This document shows positions 18,776-27,174 of a stretch of 64,000 nucleotides of DNA, piece by piece. Location of the stretch: assembly GCA_016125075.1 (NCBI GenBank), contig WGMO01000014.1, forward strand, positions 62,001 to 126,000, given 5' to 3'. Under the pieces are notes generated by a model. That model worked only from the letters and a program-made list of their open reading frames with translations. It was not told where the DNA came from and did not search any database. A program made the position numbers and the translations under genes. The stretch is from Terrimonas sp. GTDB lineage: Bacteria; Bacteroidota; Bacteroidia; Chitinophagales; Chitinophagaceae. Position 1 is the stretch's first letter; each line of letters opens with the position of its first letter.

Positions 18776-19951
18776 ATGAAAATATATTCATTGATTTTAC
18801 TGGTTCCCATCCTGGCGCCATCGCTTTCTTTCGCACAAAAGGATTTCCAGAAAAAAGTTCAAACCCAGATGATCCTCGCCGAGCCTGGTGCTGTCATTGA
18901 ATTACCCGAAGGGGTATTCACTCTTACCAATACATTATCGCTGGAAGGAAAAGAACGGATCACCATCAGGGGTAAGGGAATGGATAAAACCATTTTAAGT
19001 TTTAAAGACCAGACCGATGGTGCTGAGGGTATCAGGGTAAGTGACGGGACCGATATCCTGCTGGAAGGTTTCACCGTGCAGGATGCTAAAGGGGATGCCA
19101 TCAAAACCATGCATGTAAAAGGGATCACCTTTCAGTCTGTAAAAGCAGAGTGGACGGGTATTCCTGGCCCTGAAAATGGCGGCTATGGATTATATCCTGT
19201 GCAATGTAAGGGTGTCATCATTGATAACTGCGAAGCAATAGGGGCTTCAGATGCCGGCATATATGTCGGCCAGTCAAAAGATATTATCGTAAAAAACTCA
19301 AGGGCCTTTCATAATGTGGCCGGAATAGAAATCGAAAACTCCCTGAATGCCGAGGTATTTGATAATGAAGCCTGGGAAAATACCGGTGGCATACTGGTAT
19401 TTGACCTGCCCGACCTGGTAGAGAAAAAAGGTGGACAGGTGAAGGTTCATCATAATAAAATCCACGATAATAACTATGTAAATTTTGCCCCGGTGGGTAA
19501 TATTGTAGCCACGGTTCCCAGTGGTACAGGTTTAATGATCCTTGCAACCAAAGGGGTTGAAGTATATGAAAATGAAATGCTGAATAACCAGACTGCCGGT
19601 TCACTGATCCTGAGTTACCAGACAACGGGGAGGCCCATTAAGGACCAGGAATATGATCCATTTGCTTCTGATATCTCTATTCATGATAATGTGTTTGAAC
19701 GAAAAACCGGAGGACCGGCAGGAAAGGACCTCCTGGCTTCTTTGCTGGCCGGAAAGTTTGGCGATGCCATACCCAATATCCTTTTTGACGGTATCAGGAA
19801 TCCGGGCTTGCTGGATGAAAAGGGAAAATGGAAAGAAGGGCATTGTATTGTGATCATGAATAACCAGGGGCAATCCATTGCCAATCTTGACGCCCCCAAC
19901 GGTTTCAAGCATATCACCCGGGAAGACGATGCATTTAAATGTGATAACTGA
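18776..19951 (+). CDS. Secreted parallel beta-helix repeat protein
   Basis: The 391-residue form starts at the ATG at 18776, which begins a clean signal peptide (MKIYSLILLVPILAPSLSFAQ). An ATG at 18737 overlaps the previous stop as TGATG and would add 13 residues; it may be the coupled start. The body consists of right-handed beta-helix turns with repeated pieces such as GIRVSDGTDILLEGFTVQDA, GVIIDNCEAIGASDAGIYVG and GVEVYENEMLNNQT. Proteins of this kind often stand directly beside the diheme cytochrome family encoded by the next gene, and here the two are one base apart. The family is not a proven lyase; it may bind or cleave a glycan. Role inferred only from fold and partner. Confidence 0.85.
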   Translation: MKIYSLILLVPILAPSLSFAQKDFQKKVQTQMILAEPGAVIELPEGVFTLTNTLSLEGKERITIRGKGMDKTILSFKDQTDGAEGIRVSDGTDILLEGFTVQDAKGDAIKTMHVKGITFQSVKAEWTGIPGPENGGYGLYPVQCKGVIIDNCEAIGASDAGIYVGQSKDIIVKNSRAFHNVAGIEIENSLNAEVFDNEAWENTGGILVFDLPDLVEKKGGQVKVHHNKIHDNNYVNFAPVGNIVATVPSGTGLMILATKGVEVYENEMLNNQTAGSLILSYQTTGRPIKDQEYDPFASDISIHDNVFERKTGGPAGKDLLASLLAGKFGDAIPNILFDGIRNPGLLDEKGKWKEGHCIVIMNNQGQSIANLDAPNGFKHITREDDAFKCDN

Positions 19952-19952
19952 T

Positions 19953-20993
19953 ATGTTGAAAGTTTATATTATCGCTGTAATGTTTTTTTTGATGATGGTT
20001 TCTTTTGCCATACATCCCGGCTCCACTTACCCGGAAAAACTATCGGATTGGGGTATTTTCAAAGGAAAACTTGCCGATCTGAACCCCGAGGAAGGGGTGG
20101 TGCCCTATGGATTGAATACACCATTATATACTGATTATGCCGAGAAATTACGGTTTATAAAATTGCCAAAGGGGTCTTCAGTCAACTATGTTGCAGAAGG
20201 GATGCCGGATTTTCCCGTGGGGACGATCCTGGTCAAAACATTTTATTATTCAGCGGATTTCCGGAAACCCGGTATCAATAAGCAGATCATTGAAACCCGG
20301 TTACTGGTCAAAGAGGCCAGTGCCTGGAAAGCGCTTACCTATATTTGGAATGCTGAACAAACGGATGCGGACTGGGAAGTAGCCGGTGATGAAAAACAGG
20401 TTGCATTCATCGATAAGGAAGGGGTGAGTCAGTCTGTACGGTATGTAATTCCGAACCAAAACCAATGTAAAGGTTGTCATAACCGCGATGACCGGCTTTC
20501 CCCGATTGGTCCTTCTGTTTCCCAGTTAAATGGCGATTATGTGTATGCATCGGGCAAAAAGAATCAGTTGAAATACTGGAAACGGAAGGGTATGATGCTG
20601 CAGGTGCCAAAAATTTCATCCATTCCAAGAACGGCTGTTTGGAATGACCCGGCATCCGGTGATCTGAATGCAAGGGCCAGGGCCTACCTGGCTATCAATT
20701 GCGCGCATTGTCATAGCAAAACAGGACCTGCACAAAGTTCCGGTTTGTTTTTAACAGAGCATGAAAAGGATTCAACAGCCCTGGGATTCCTGAAAACCCC
20801 CGTTGCTGCGGGAAAAGGATCAGGCGGAAGATCTTTCGATATATTACCGGGTGATGCAGAATCTTCAATAATCTGGTATCGCATGCAAACCCGTAACCCC
20901 GGCGAAAGGATGCCGGAACTGGGGAGGAACCTGGTCCATAAAGAAGGGCTCGCGTTAATCAGGGAGTGGATAAATACTATGAAAAAGCAATAA
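19953..20993 (+). CDS. SO2930-type diheme cytochrome c
   Basis: The ATG at 19953, one base after the beta-helix stop, starts a signal peptide (about 1-22); a longer in-frame start at 19878 would lie inside the previous gene and is unlikely. The mature protein has an unusual N-terminal domain (SDWGIFKGKLADLNPEEGVVPYGLNTPLYTD region) and two heme c attachment motifs, CKGCH at Cys172/Cys175/His176 and CAHCH at Cys250/Cys253/His254. This matches the diheme family that is often paired with a beta-helix protein. It probably carries electrons in the periplasm, possibly from the sugar-oxidising protein encoded upstream. Tight spacing supports one operon from 17022 to 20993. Its true electron donor is unknown. 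Confidence 0.9.
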   Translation: MLKVYIIAVMFFLMMVSFAIHPGSTYPEKLSDWGIFKGKLADLNPEEGVVPYGLNTPLYTDYAEKLRFIKLPKGSSVNYVAEGMPDFPVGTILVKTFYYSADFRKPGINKQIIETRLLVKEASAWKALTYIWNAEQTDADWEVAGDEKQVAFIDKEGVSQSVRYVIPNQNQCKGCHNRDDRLSPIGPSVSQLNGDYVYASGKKNQLKYWKRKGMMLQVPKISSIPRTAVWNDPASGDLNARARAYLAINCAHCHSKTGPAQSSGLFLTEHEKDSTALGFLKTPVAAGKGSGGRSFDILPGDAESSIIWYRMQTRNPGERMPELGRNLVHKEGLALIREWINTMKKQ

Positions 20994-21191
20994 GGTGTAA
21001 TTTGTAAAAGATGGCTCCATGGCAGATGTATTCATATAAATCAGGGTGTAAGTAACAGTGTTCATTCGGTAATGTTGGATTTGCATAGAATAGCAGTTCA
21101 ATTGATTTGACAGTTCATCAAATATTCGATTATCATAAAAATTTATCAATATTTTTTTCTGTTTCCGATTTTTTCATCCTTAAAATTCCAT

Positions 21192-21968
21192 ATGACGAAA
21201 AATATTATTAGTAAACATTCAATTACATCATTCCTGCTGCTTTTATGTAGTGGTATTGGAGTGATGGCCGCCCAAAAGCCAAAGCCGGCGGTACTTGTAT
21301 TTTATAAGACAGCTGCATTCTATCACAAATCAATTCCTGCGGGACTGCGCGCTATCCAGGAACTGGGCCGTGAAAATAATTTCAGCGTGGATACTACCAA
21401 TGATGCCACTCAGATCAACCTGGTAAACCTGAAGCAGTATAAAGCTGTTATTTTCCTGAGCACAACCGGTGATATTTTGAATGATGGGCAACAGGAGGCA
21501 TTTAAACAATATATCCGGTCGGGTGGCGGCTTTATGGGTATTCATGCCGCCACAGATTGTGAATATGACTGGTCCTGGTACGGGCAACTGGTCGGCGCTT
21601 ATTTCGGCGGACACCCAGCCCAGCAAACGGCAACCCTGCATATTGCCGACAAACGACACCCTTCCACCCTCCATTTACCGGATCCCTGGATACGCAAAGA
21701 TGAATGGTATAGTTTTAAATGGATGGAACCAGGATTAAACATATTAGTTACCATTGATGAAAACAGCTATAGTTTGGGGAAACTAAAGCCGATGGGTGAG
21801 CATCCCATGGCCTGGTATCATGACTTTGACGGAGGGAGGGCATTTTATACGGAATTAGGGCATACGGAAGAATCTTTTTCCGAGCCCCTATACCTGCAAC
21901 ACCTCTTAGGGGGCATACAATATACCATGGGAAAGAAACATTTTAAGAAAATGAAAAGAAAAAATTGA
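21192..21968 (+). CDS. ThuA-like domain protein, secreted
   Basis: This 258-residue protein has a signal peptide (about 1-27, ending GVMAAQ) and a single ThuA-like glutamine-amidotransferase fold. Typical family features are VLVFYKTAAFYHKSIPAGL near the start, the AVIFLSTTGD strand, and GGFMGIHAATDCEYDWSWYGQLVGAYFGGHP. ThuA-like proteins are common beside sugar oxidoreductases and DUF1080 proteins, and some have been tied to 3-keto sugar or trehalose metabolism. The reaction here is not known. It lies 198 bases after the diheme cytochrome gene and 50 bases before the PVC-type heme protein. The half-site GTTTCCG at 21161-21167 lies just upstream but has no matching left arm. Confidence 0.92.
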   Translation: MTKNIISKHSITSFLLLLCSGIGVMAAQKPKPAVLVFYKTAAFYHKSIPAGLRAIQELGRENNFSVDTTNDATQINLVNLKQYKAVIFLSTTGDILNDGQQEAFKQYIRSGGGFMGIHAATDCEYDWSWYGQLVGAYFGGHPAQQTATLHIADKRHPSTLHLPDPWIRKDEWYSFKWMEPGLNILVTIDENSYSLGKLKPMGEHPMAWYHDFDGGRAFYTELGHTEESFSEPLYLQHLLGGIQYTMGKKHFKKMKRKN

Positions 21969-22018
21969 TTTGAAATCTTAGTCTCAGCTTTCAATAATAA
22001 ACTTACAAATAAGTCCAT

Positions 22019-24265
22019 ATGCGATCCCTGCAATTTCTTTGTTCCATCCTGCTGCTTGTTTTGCTGGTCACGAACTGCAATCTTAAAAAAGACAATAAAA
22101 AACCGGTATTCAACCCGCATCCTTCCACGGCATATTTATCACCTGAAGAAAGCCTGGCAACGATGTACCTGCCGGAAGGATACCATATGGAACTGGTAGC
22201 GAGTGAACCGATGATCCAGGATCCTGTTGCCATTACCTGGGATGGAAATGGAAGGATGTATGTTGCCGAAATGTTGACATATATGAAAGATGCAGATGCT
22301 ACGGGAGAACAGCTTCCTTATAGCCAGGTGGTCATGCTGGAGGATACGGATCATGATGGTAAGATGGACAAAAGTACGGTCTTTGTCGACAGCCTTCTGC
22401 TGCCCAGGATGATTCAAAGTGTCGGGAACGAATTACTCGTCAATGAAACGAATTCCATTACGATGACCAGTTATCGGGATACGGATAGTGATGGAAAAGC
22501 GGATCTGAAGAAAGTGGTGTATCAGGATGATCACTATGTTGCCAGTGATGCCAACATGGAACACCAGCGCAGTGGTTTGGATTGGAACCTTGATAACTGG
22601 ATGTACCTGACCTACGAGCCGGTAAGGTTCCGCTATACAGCTGGAAAAATGCGTGTCGACACCCTGGCCTCGGGGGGTAACGGCCAATGGGGGCTTACGC
22701 ATGATAACTACGGCCGCTTGTTTTATTCCAATGCAGGTGGTGAGGTTCCGGTATTGGGATTTCAGATCAATCCTGTCTATGGGCGGCTGGATTTTCCAGA
22801 CCAGTTTGACCCATCATTTCAGGAAGTTTGGCCAATCATCGCCACCCCGGATGTACAGGGAGGGAATCCAAGGCTACGCCCCAATAATACCCTCAACCAT
22901 TTTACGGCTTCCTGCGGTCAATCGATTTACAGGGGTGATGCTTTGCCCGGAGATATGGTCGGAGACTATATTGTCTGTGAACCGGTAGGCCGGTTGATCA
23001 GGAGGGCGAAAGTGCTCGATATAAACGGAAAGACCCAATTGAAAAATGCTTATGACAAAGAAGAGTTCATCGTTTCCTCCGATATGAATTTCCGGCCTGT
23101 GAATTCTGCCACGGGCCCCGACGGAGCTTTGTATATCGTGGATATGTACCGGGGGATCATTCAGCAGGCGAACTGGACAAAACCGGGCTCTTTTATCAGG
23201 AAGAAAATTGACAGCCTCGGTCTCGCAAAAAATATTGACCGGGGTCGCATCTACCGGGTAGTACACGATGGTATTCAACCCGGACCCGCACCCCATATGC
23301 TGGACGAACCAACGGCAGCACTAATTCCCTACCTGGGTCATCCCAATGGATGGTGGAGAGATAATGCTCAAAGAAATATCATCATCCGGGGGGACAAATC
23401 CGTGGTGCCTGCCTTAAGTTCCATCGTGATGCGGGAAAATGGGATCAGGGAAGCGGATAACGCGCTTGCCCGTCTGCATGCTTTGTGGACACTCGAAGGT
23501 TTGGAAGCGATCGATGAAGATATCCTTTCAGGGGCCCTGAACGATCAAGACCCTCAGGTCAGGAAATCGGCAGTTTGGATCAGTGAATCTTTTCTAAAAA
23601 AGAACCCGGACAGCAGGATCCTGGATGAACTGCTGCAACTTAAAAATGACCCCAGTTACGACGTAAGAATACAACTGATGATGACGATGTATACTATCCC
23701 ATCGGAAAAAGCCAAAAATGCTGTTCAGGAATTATTGGAGCAGAACAGGAAGAATGAAATGATTGTCGGGGTAAAAGATGCTTTGGATAAAAATGATCTG
23801 GTAAAAAAGCTTTCTACCCGTTTGGGTAATTTGAATGAAAAAGAGAAACGTACCGTGCTCAACGGGGCGGTGATCTTTAAGTCGGTCTGTGCCAATTGTC
23901 ATGGTGCTGATGGAAAAGGATTTGATGTTGGAAAGGGGGTCATGGCTGCTCCTTCCCTGATCGGCGTGAACCCTTTTGATGATCAGGAAAAGGACATGGC
24001 CATCAGGATACTGTTGAGCGGGTTGAAAGGACCTGTTGCCGGCAAGACCTATCCCAGTGAAATGCCTTCCCATTCGGAGAACAGGGATAGCTGGATTGCA
24101 ACTGTTTTGAGTTATGCCCGTTTTGAATTTGGCAATCATAAAAAGGATGGGAAAGATTATTCACCTGTCGTGAAAAACGATGAAGTAAAGAAACTCAGGG
24201 AAGAAAGTAAAAACAGAAAAGGACCCTGGACCCTCGAGGAACTCAGGCAATTAAAAAAAGACTAG
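22019..24265 (+). CDS. PVC-type beta-propeller/HEAT/cytochrome c protein, probable lipoprotein
   Basis: This 748-residue protein starts with a hydrophobic signal ending VTNC, a probable lipobox. Residues about 50-400 form a dehydrogenase-like beta-propeller of the type first noted in Verrucomicrobia and Planctomycetes (PVAITWDGNGRMYVAEM, TGPDGALYIVDMYRGII). Two DxDxDG pieces (DTDHDGKMD, DTDSDGKAD) look like calcium loops. HEAT-like repeats cover about 430-590 and a cytochrome c domain with CANCH (Cys624, Cys627, His628) covers about 610-705. A family role in sugar or alcohol oxidation is often proposed but is not proven. Close to the ThuA gene and other cytochrome genes, it may be part of an electron path for periplasmic sugar oxidation. 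It converges on the GH78 gene. Confidence 0.9.
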   Translation: MRSLQFLCSILLLVLLVTNCNLKKDNKKPVFNPHPSTAYLSPEESLATMYLPEGYHMELVASEPMIQDPVAITWDGNGRMYVAEMLTYMKDADATGEQLPYSQVVMLEDTDHDGKMDKSTVFVDSLLLPRMIQSVGNELLVNETNSITMTSYRDTDSDGKADLKKVVYQDDHYVASDANMEHQRSGLDWNLDNWMYLTYEPVRFRYTAGKMRVDTLASGGNGQWGLTHDNYGRLFYSNAGGEVPVLGFQINPVYGRLDFPDQFDPSFQEVWPIIATPDVQGGNPRLRPNNTLNHFTASCGQSIYRGDALPGDMVGDYIVCEPVGRLIRRAKVLDINGKTQLKNAYDKEEFIVSSDMNFRPVNSATGPDGALYIVDMYRGIIQQANWTKPGSFIRKKIDSLGLAKNIDRGRIYRVVHDGIQPGPAPHMLDEPTAALIPYLGHPNGWWRDNAQRNIIIRGDKSVVPALSSIVMRENGIREADNALARLHALWTLEGLEAIDEDILSGALNDQDPQVRKSAVWISESFLKKNPDSRILDELLQLKNDPSYDVRIQLMMTMYTIPSEKAKNAVQELLEQNRKNEMIVGVKDALDKNDLVKKLSTRLGNLNEKEKRTVLNGAVIFKSVCANCHGADGKGFDVGKGVMAAPSLIGVNPFDDQEKDMAIRILLSGLKGPVAGKTYPSEMPSHSENRDSWIATVLSYARFEFGNHKKDGKDYSPVVKNDEVKKLREESKNRKGPWTLEELRQLKKD

Positions 24266-24346
24266 CTGGTCCAAGTGCAATGCCGCTCGCTGAACGGAAC
24301 CCTCCGAATTTGGGATGTCACACCCTTGATAATGTTGACCGGATCT

Positions 24347-27061
24347 TTATTGAGCAATCCTGAATTGATAGGATCCCGAACCCAGTTGAATCATTATGTT
24401 GCCATCCCGGCTACCCTTGATCGTGATAGCAGGGATAGCGGATAGCGCAATGCCATTTTCCGTCACCTGCCCGGCTTCTTTTGCAGGCAGCACCACTTCG
24501 GCACGGGTGTTGGGCGGAACTGTTACTACGTAAACAACTGCCTTCTCCTCCTGCTTCCAATGGGAACGGACAAGCCCATAATAGGTTTCAAGGCTGGCAT
24601 TTACTTCCTGTAACCCTCCTCCCAAATGAGGATAAAGGATGATATGCTTATACCCTGGTCCGTCTTCATCAGTATCGATGCCTGCTATCACCCGGTACAT
24701 AAAATCTCCGATGGCGCCATAGGCATAATGGTTAAAAGAGTTCATATGCGGGTTCTGAAAACTACTGTCGGGTTTTTGTCCATCCCATCTTTCCCAAATC
24801 GTGGTGGCACCCATCTTCACCGGGTACAACCAGGAGGGATAGGTTTTTTGCATCAATAACCGGAAGGCCATATCGGTTTGGCCAAAGCGGGTCAGCACAT
24901 GACAGAGATAGGGAGTACCCAGAAAACCGGTAGTAAGATGGTTGTTGTAACTTTTAATATTATCGACCAGTCTTTGCGCGGCCTGTTCCCGGACTGTTTC
25001 CGGCAGCATGTCAAAATTCAGGGCGAGTACATAGGCGGTTTGTGTGCCAGAAACGAGTCGCCCGTTTGCGGTCACATATTCTTTTACAAAAGCATCCTTG
25101 ATTTTTTTAAGGAGTTCCGTGTATGCCGATACATCATCCGAAAAACCCAGCACCTGCGCTGTATTGATGAGTAATTGCGTGGAATGAGCATAGAAACACT
25201 GGGCGATTAAATATTTGTCAGTCACGGCAGCCCTTCCGCTATTGTCATCATCAGGCCGGTAAAACAACCAGTCGCCGAAATGAGAACCGGTATTCCACAA
25301 ATCGTTGATACTGACAGAACGGATATATTCAACCCAGGCTTTCATGCTGCTATATTGATCTGACAGCATTTTTTTATCACCGTAGGCCAGGTACATGTTC
25401 CAGGGAATGATGGTTGATACATCTGACCATCCGGCAGATCCTCCCGACTTGGGGCCGAGTACATTAGGAATAACATGGGGTACACTGCCATTGGCATATT
25501 GGTCAGCGGCCAGGTCTTTCAGCCATTTCGCGAAAAAATTATTCACGCCCATATTGAATGCGGCCGTCCTTGAAAAGACTTGGGCATCTCCGGTCCATCC
25601 TAGCCTTTCGTCGCGCTGGGGGCAATCCGTGGGCACGTCTAAGAAATTCCCTTTCTGGCCCCATTGGATATTATGCTGCAATTGGTTGATCAATGGGTCA
25701 GAAGAGGTGAAAGTCCCGGTGGGCTGCATATCGGAATAGAGGGCGACCGCCGTAAAATCATCCGGTCTTAGCGTTCCCCTGATTCCTTCCACTTTGATAT
25801 AACGGAAACCAAAAAAGGTGAAATGCGGTTCAAAAGTTTCTTCAGGATCCCCATTCAGGATATAAACAGCCGTTGCTTTGGCGGCCCGCAGGTTGTCGGT
25901 ATAAAAATTACCCTGCTTATCCAGCACTTCGGCATGTTGGATGGTAATCGAATCACCTGCCTTCCCCCTGGCTTTTAAGATCACCCATCCCACAAGGTTT
26001 TGACCAAAGTCGATTACATTTTCTCCTTTTGGAGTCACAAATATGCGTTGCGCTGTGAATGTTTCATGTTTTGTAATGGGTTCATTATAGGTGGCGATAA
26101 GATTTGAAAAAGGAAAATCACCTATCCTGACCCCGCTCCATCCTTGATCGTTGTAACCAATGCCTGTCCATCCCTTATTTTCTTTCCGGGCATCAATGGT
26201 TTCTCCATCATAGATTTCAGCACTGATGATACTCCCGGTATGGGATTTCCAGCTTTCGTCAGTGATGATGGTTTCATCATGGCCATCAGCGTAATGAATA
26301 TCAATCTGGAGTAACAGTGCGATATCTTTACCATAGATATCTTTATTTTCGACCCATCCCAGGTGCCCTCTGTACCAGCCACTGCCCAGGGTTACTCCCA
26401 ACACGTTATTTCCGTTTTGAAGGAGATCGGTTATATCATAGACCTGGTATGCTAAACGCTTATTATAACTGGTCCACCCGGGTGCCAGGTAAGCCTGGCC
26501 GATCCGTCGGCCATTGATCCGGGCTTCATACAGGCCATGAGCGGTGATATAGGCAGTAGCCCTGCTGATTTTATTCCTCGCCAGGAATTCTTTTCTGAAT
26601 AACGGGCTTGGACGATCGGATCCAGGTTCCGTATACCCCGGCATGATCCATTTTGCCTTCCAATCCGTGATGTTGAAAAATCCGGTTTGGAAGGAAGCGG
26701 AATTGCTCCAGGGAGAAACTTTGCCCAGCTGATCCCAAACCCTAACCTGCCAGGCGTATTGCTGACCGCTATGTAAAGCCTTTCCCTGGTACGGGATATT
26801 CACGGATTGGTCGGACATGATCTTTCCCGTATGCCAGACCGGTGCCTTCGTATGCCCTTTTGCGAATACTTTAATTTCGTAGGCTGTTTGAGTGAGATTC
26901 CTGCCCTCGCCTGAAAGTTTCCAGGTAAAATGAGGTTGCCGGATGTCCAGGCCAAGCGGGTTCATTCGATTTTCTGTAAGTTGTTCCCGGATAGTCATCT
27001 GTCCTTCACCCTGAAGAAACAGAAGCAGCAGACTGGTTAATAACAGATTCAATTTTCTCAT
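24347..27061 (-). CDS. GH78 alpha-L-rhamnosidase, secreted
   Basis: I chose the ATG at 27061 because it begins the signal peptide MRKLNLLLTSLLLLFLQGEGQ; the open frame continues to a TTG at 27157 without need. The 904-residue product has the GH78 order: an Ig-like N-terminal domain (about 25-130), a Bac_rhamnosid N-terminal carbohydrate-binding sandwich (about 150-330), a concanavalin-like domain, the (alpha/alpha)6 domain and a C-terminal beta-domain. The key motif TDCPQRDERLGWTGD gives Asp479, Glu485 and Asp492, the expected general acid region. It should release terminal alpha-L-rhamnose. It is the last gene of the minus-strand run, 113 bases after the second GH78 gene. Confidence 0.93.
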   Translation of the reverse strand: MRKLNLLLTSLLLLFLQGEGQMTIREQLTENRMNPLGLDIRQPHFTWKLSGEGRNLTQTAYEIKVFAKGHTKAPVWHTGKIMSDQSVNIPYQGKALHSGQQYAWQVRVWDQLGKVSPWSNSASFQTGFFNITDWKAKWIMPGYTEPGSDRPSPLFRKEFLARNKISRATAYITAHGLYEARINGRRIGQAYLAPGWTSYNKRLAYQVYDITDLLQNGNNVLGVTLGSGWYRGHLGWVENKDIYGKDIALLLQIDIHYADGHDETIITDESWKSHTGSIISAEIYDGETIDARKENKGWTGIGYNDQGWSGVRIGDFPFSNLIATYNEPITKHETFTAQRIFVTPKGENVIDFGQNLVGWVILKARGKAGDSITIQHAEVLDKQGNFYTDNLRAAKATAVYILNGDPEETFEPHFTFFGFRYIKVEGIRGTLRPDDFTAVALYSDMQPTGTFTSSDPLINQLQHNIQWGQKGNFLDVPTDCPQRDERLGWTGDAQVFSRTAAFNMGVNNFFAKWLKDLAADQYANGSVPHVIPNVLGPKSGGSAGWSDVSTIIPWNMYLAYGDKKMLSDQYSSMKAWVEYIRSVSINDLWNTGSHFGDWLFYRPDDDNSGRAAVTDKYLIAQCFYAHSTQLLINTAQVLGFSDDVSAYTELLKKIKDAFVKEYVTANGRLVSGTQTAYVLALNFDMLPETVREQAAQRLVDNIKSYNNHLTTGFLGTPYLCHVLTRFGQTDMAFRLLMQKTYPSWLYPVKMGATTIWERWDGQKPDSSFQNPHMNSFNHYAYGAIGDFMYRVIAGIDTDEDGPGYKHIILYPHLGGGLQEVNASLETYYGLVRSHWKQEEKAVVYVVTVPPNTRAEVVLPAKEAGQVTENGIALSAIPAITIKGSRDGNIMIQLGSGSYQFRIAQ

Positions 27062-27174
27062 GTCAAGCAATTGTATGATAAATGTACCTGGTTTTGAAAA
27101 TATTTTCAGTGTTGCTTTTACCCGTACAGGATTAAGCTGCACAGTATCGCCCTGCAAATCGGGGCCGGGCCGGT

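Noticed and set aside
19878-19952. Earlier in-frame start for the diheme cytochrome
   Set aside because: It would overlap the beta-helix gene by 74 bases and put about 25 residues before a good signal peptide; the ATG at 19953 fits better.
21161-21167. Half-site GTTTCCG before the ThuA gene
   Set aside because: No matching left arm is present, so a dimer site is not supported.
24266-24346. Terminator between the convergent PVC-type and GH78 genes
   Set aside because: I looked for a hairpin with a T-run and found none convincing.
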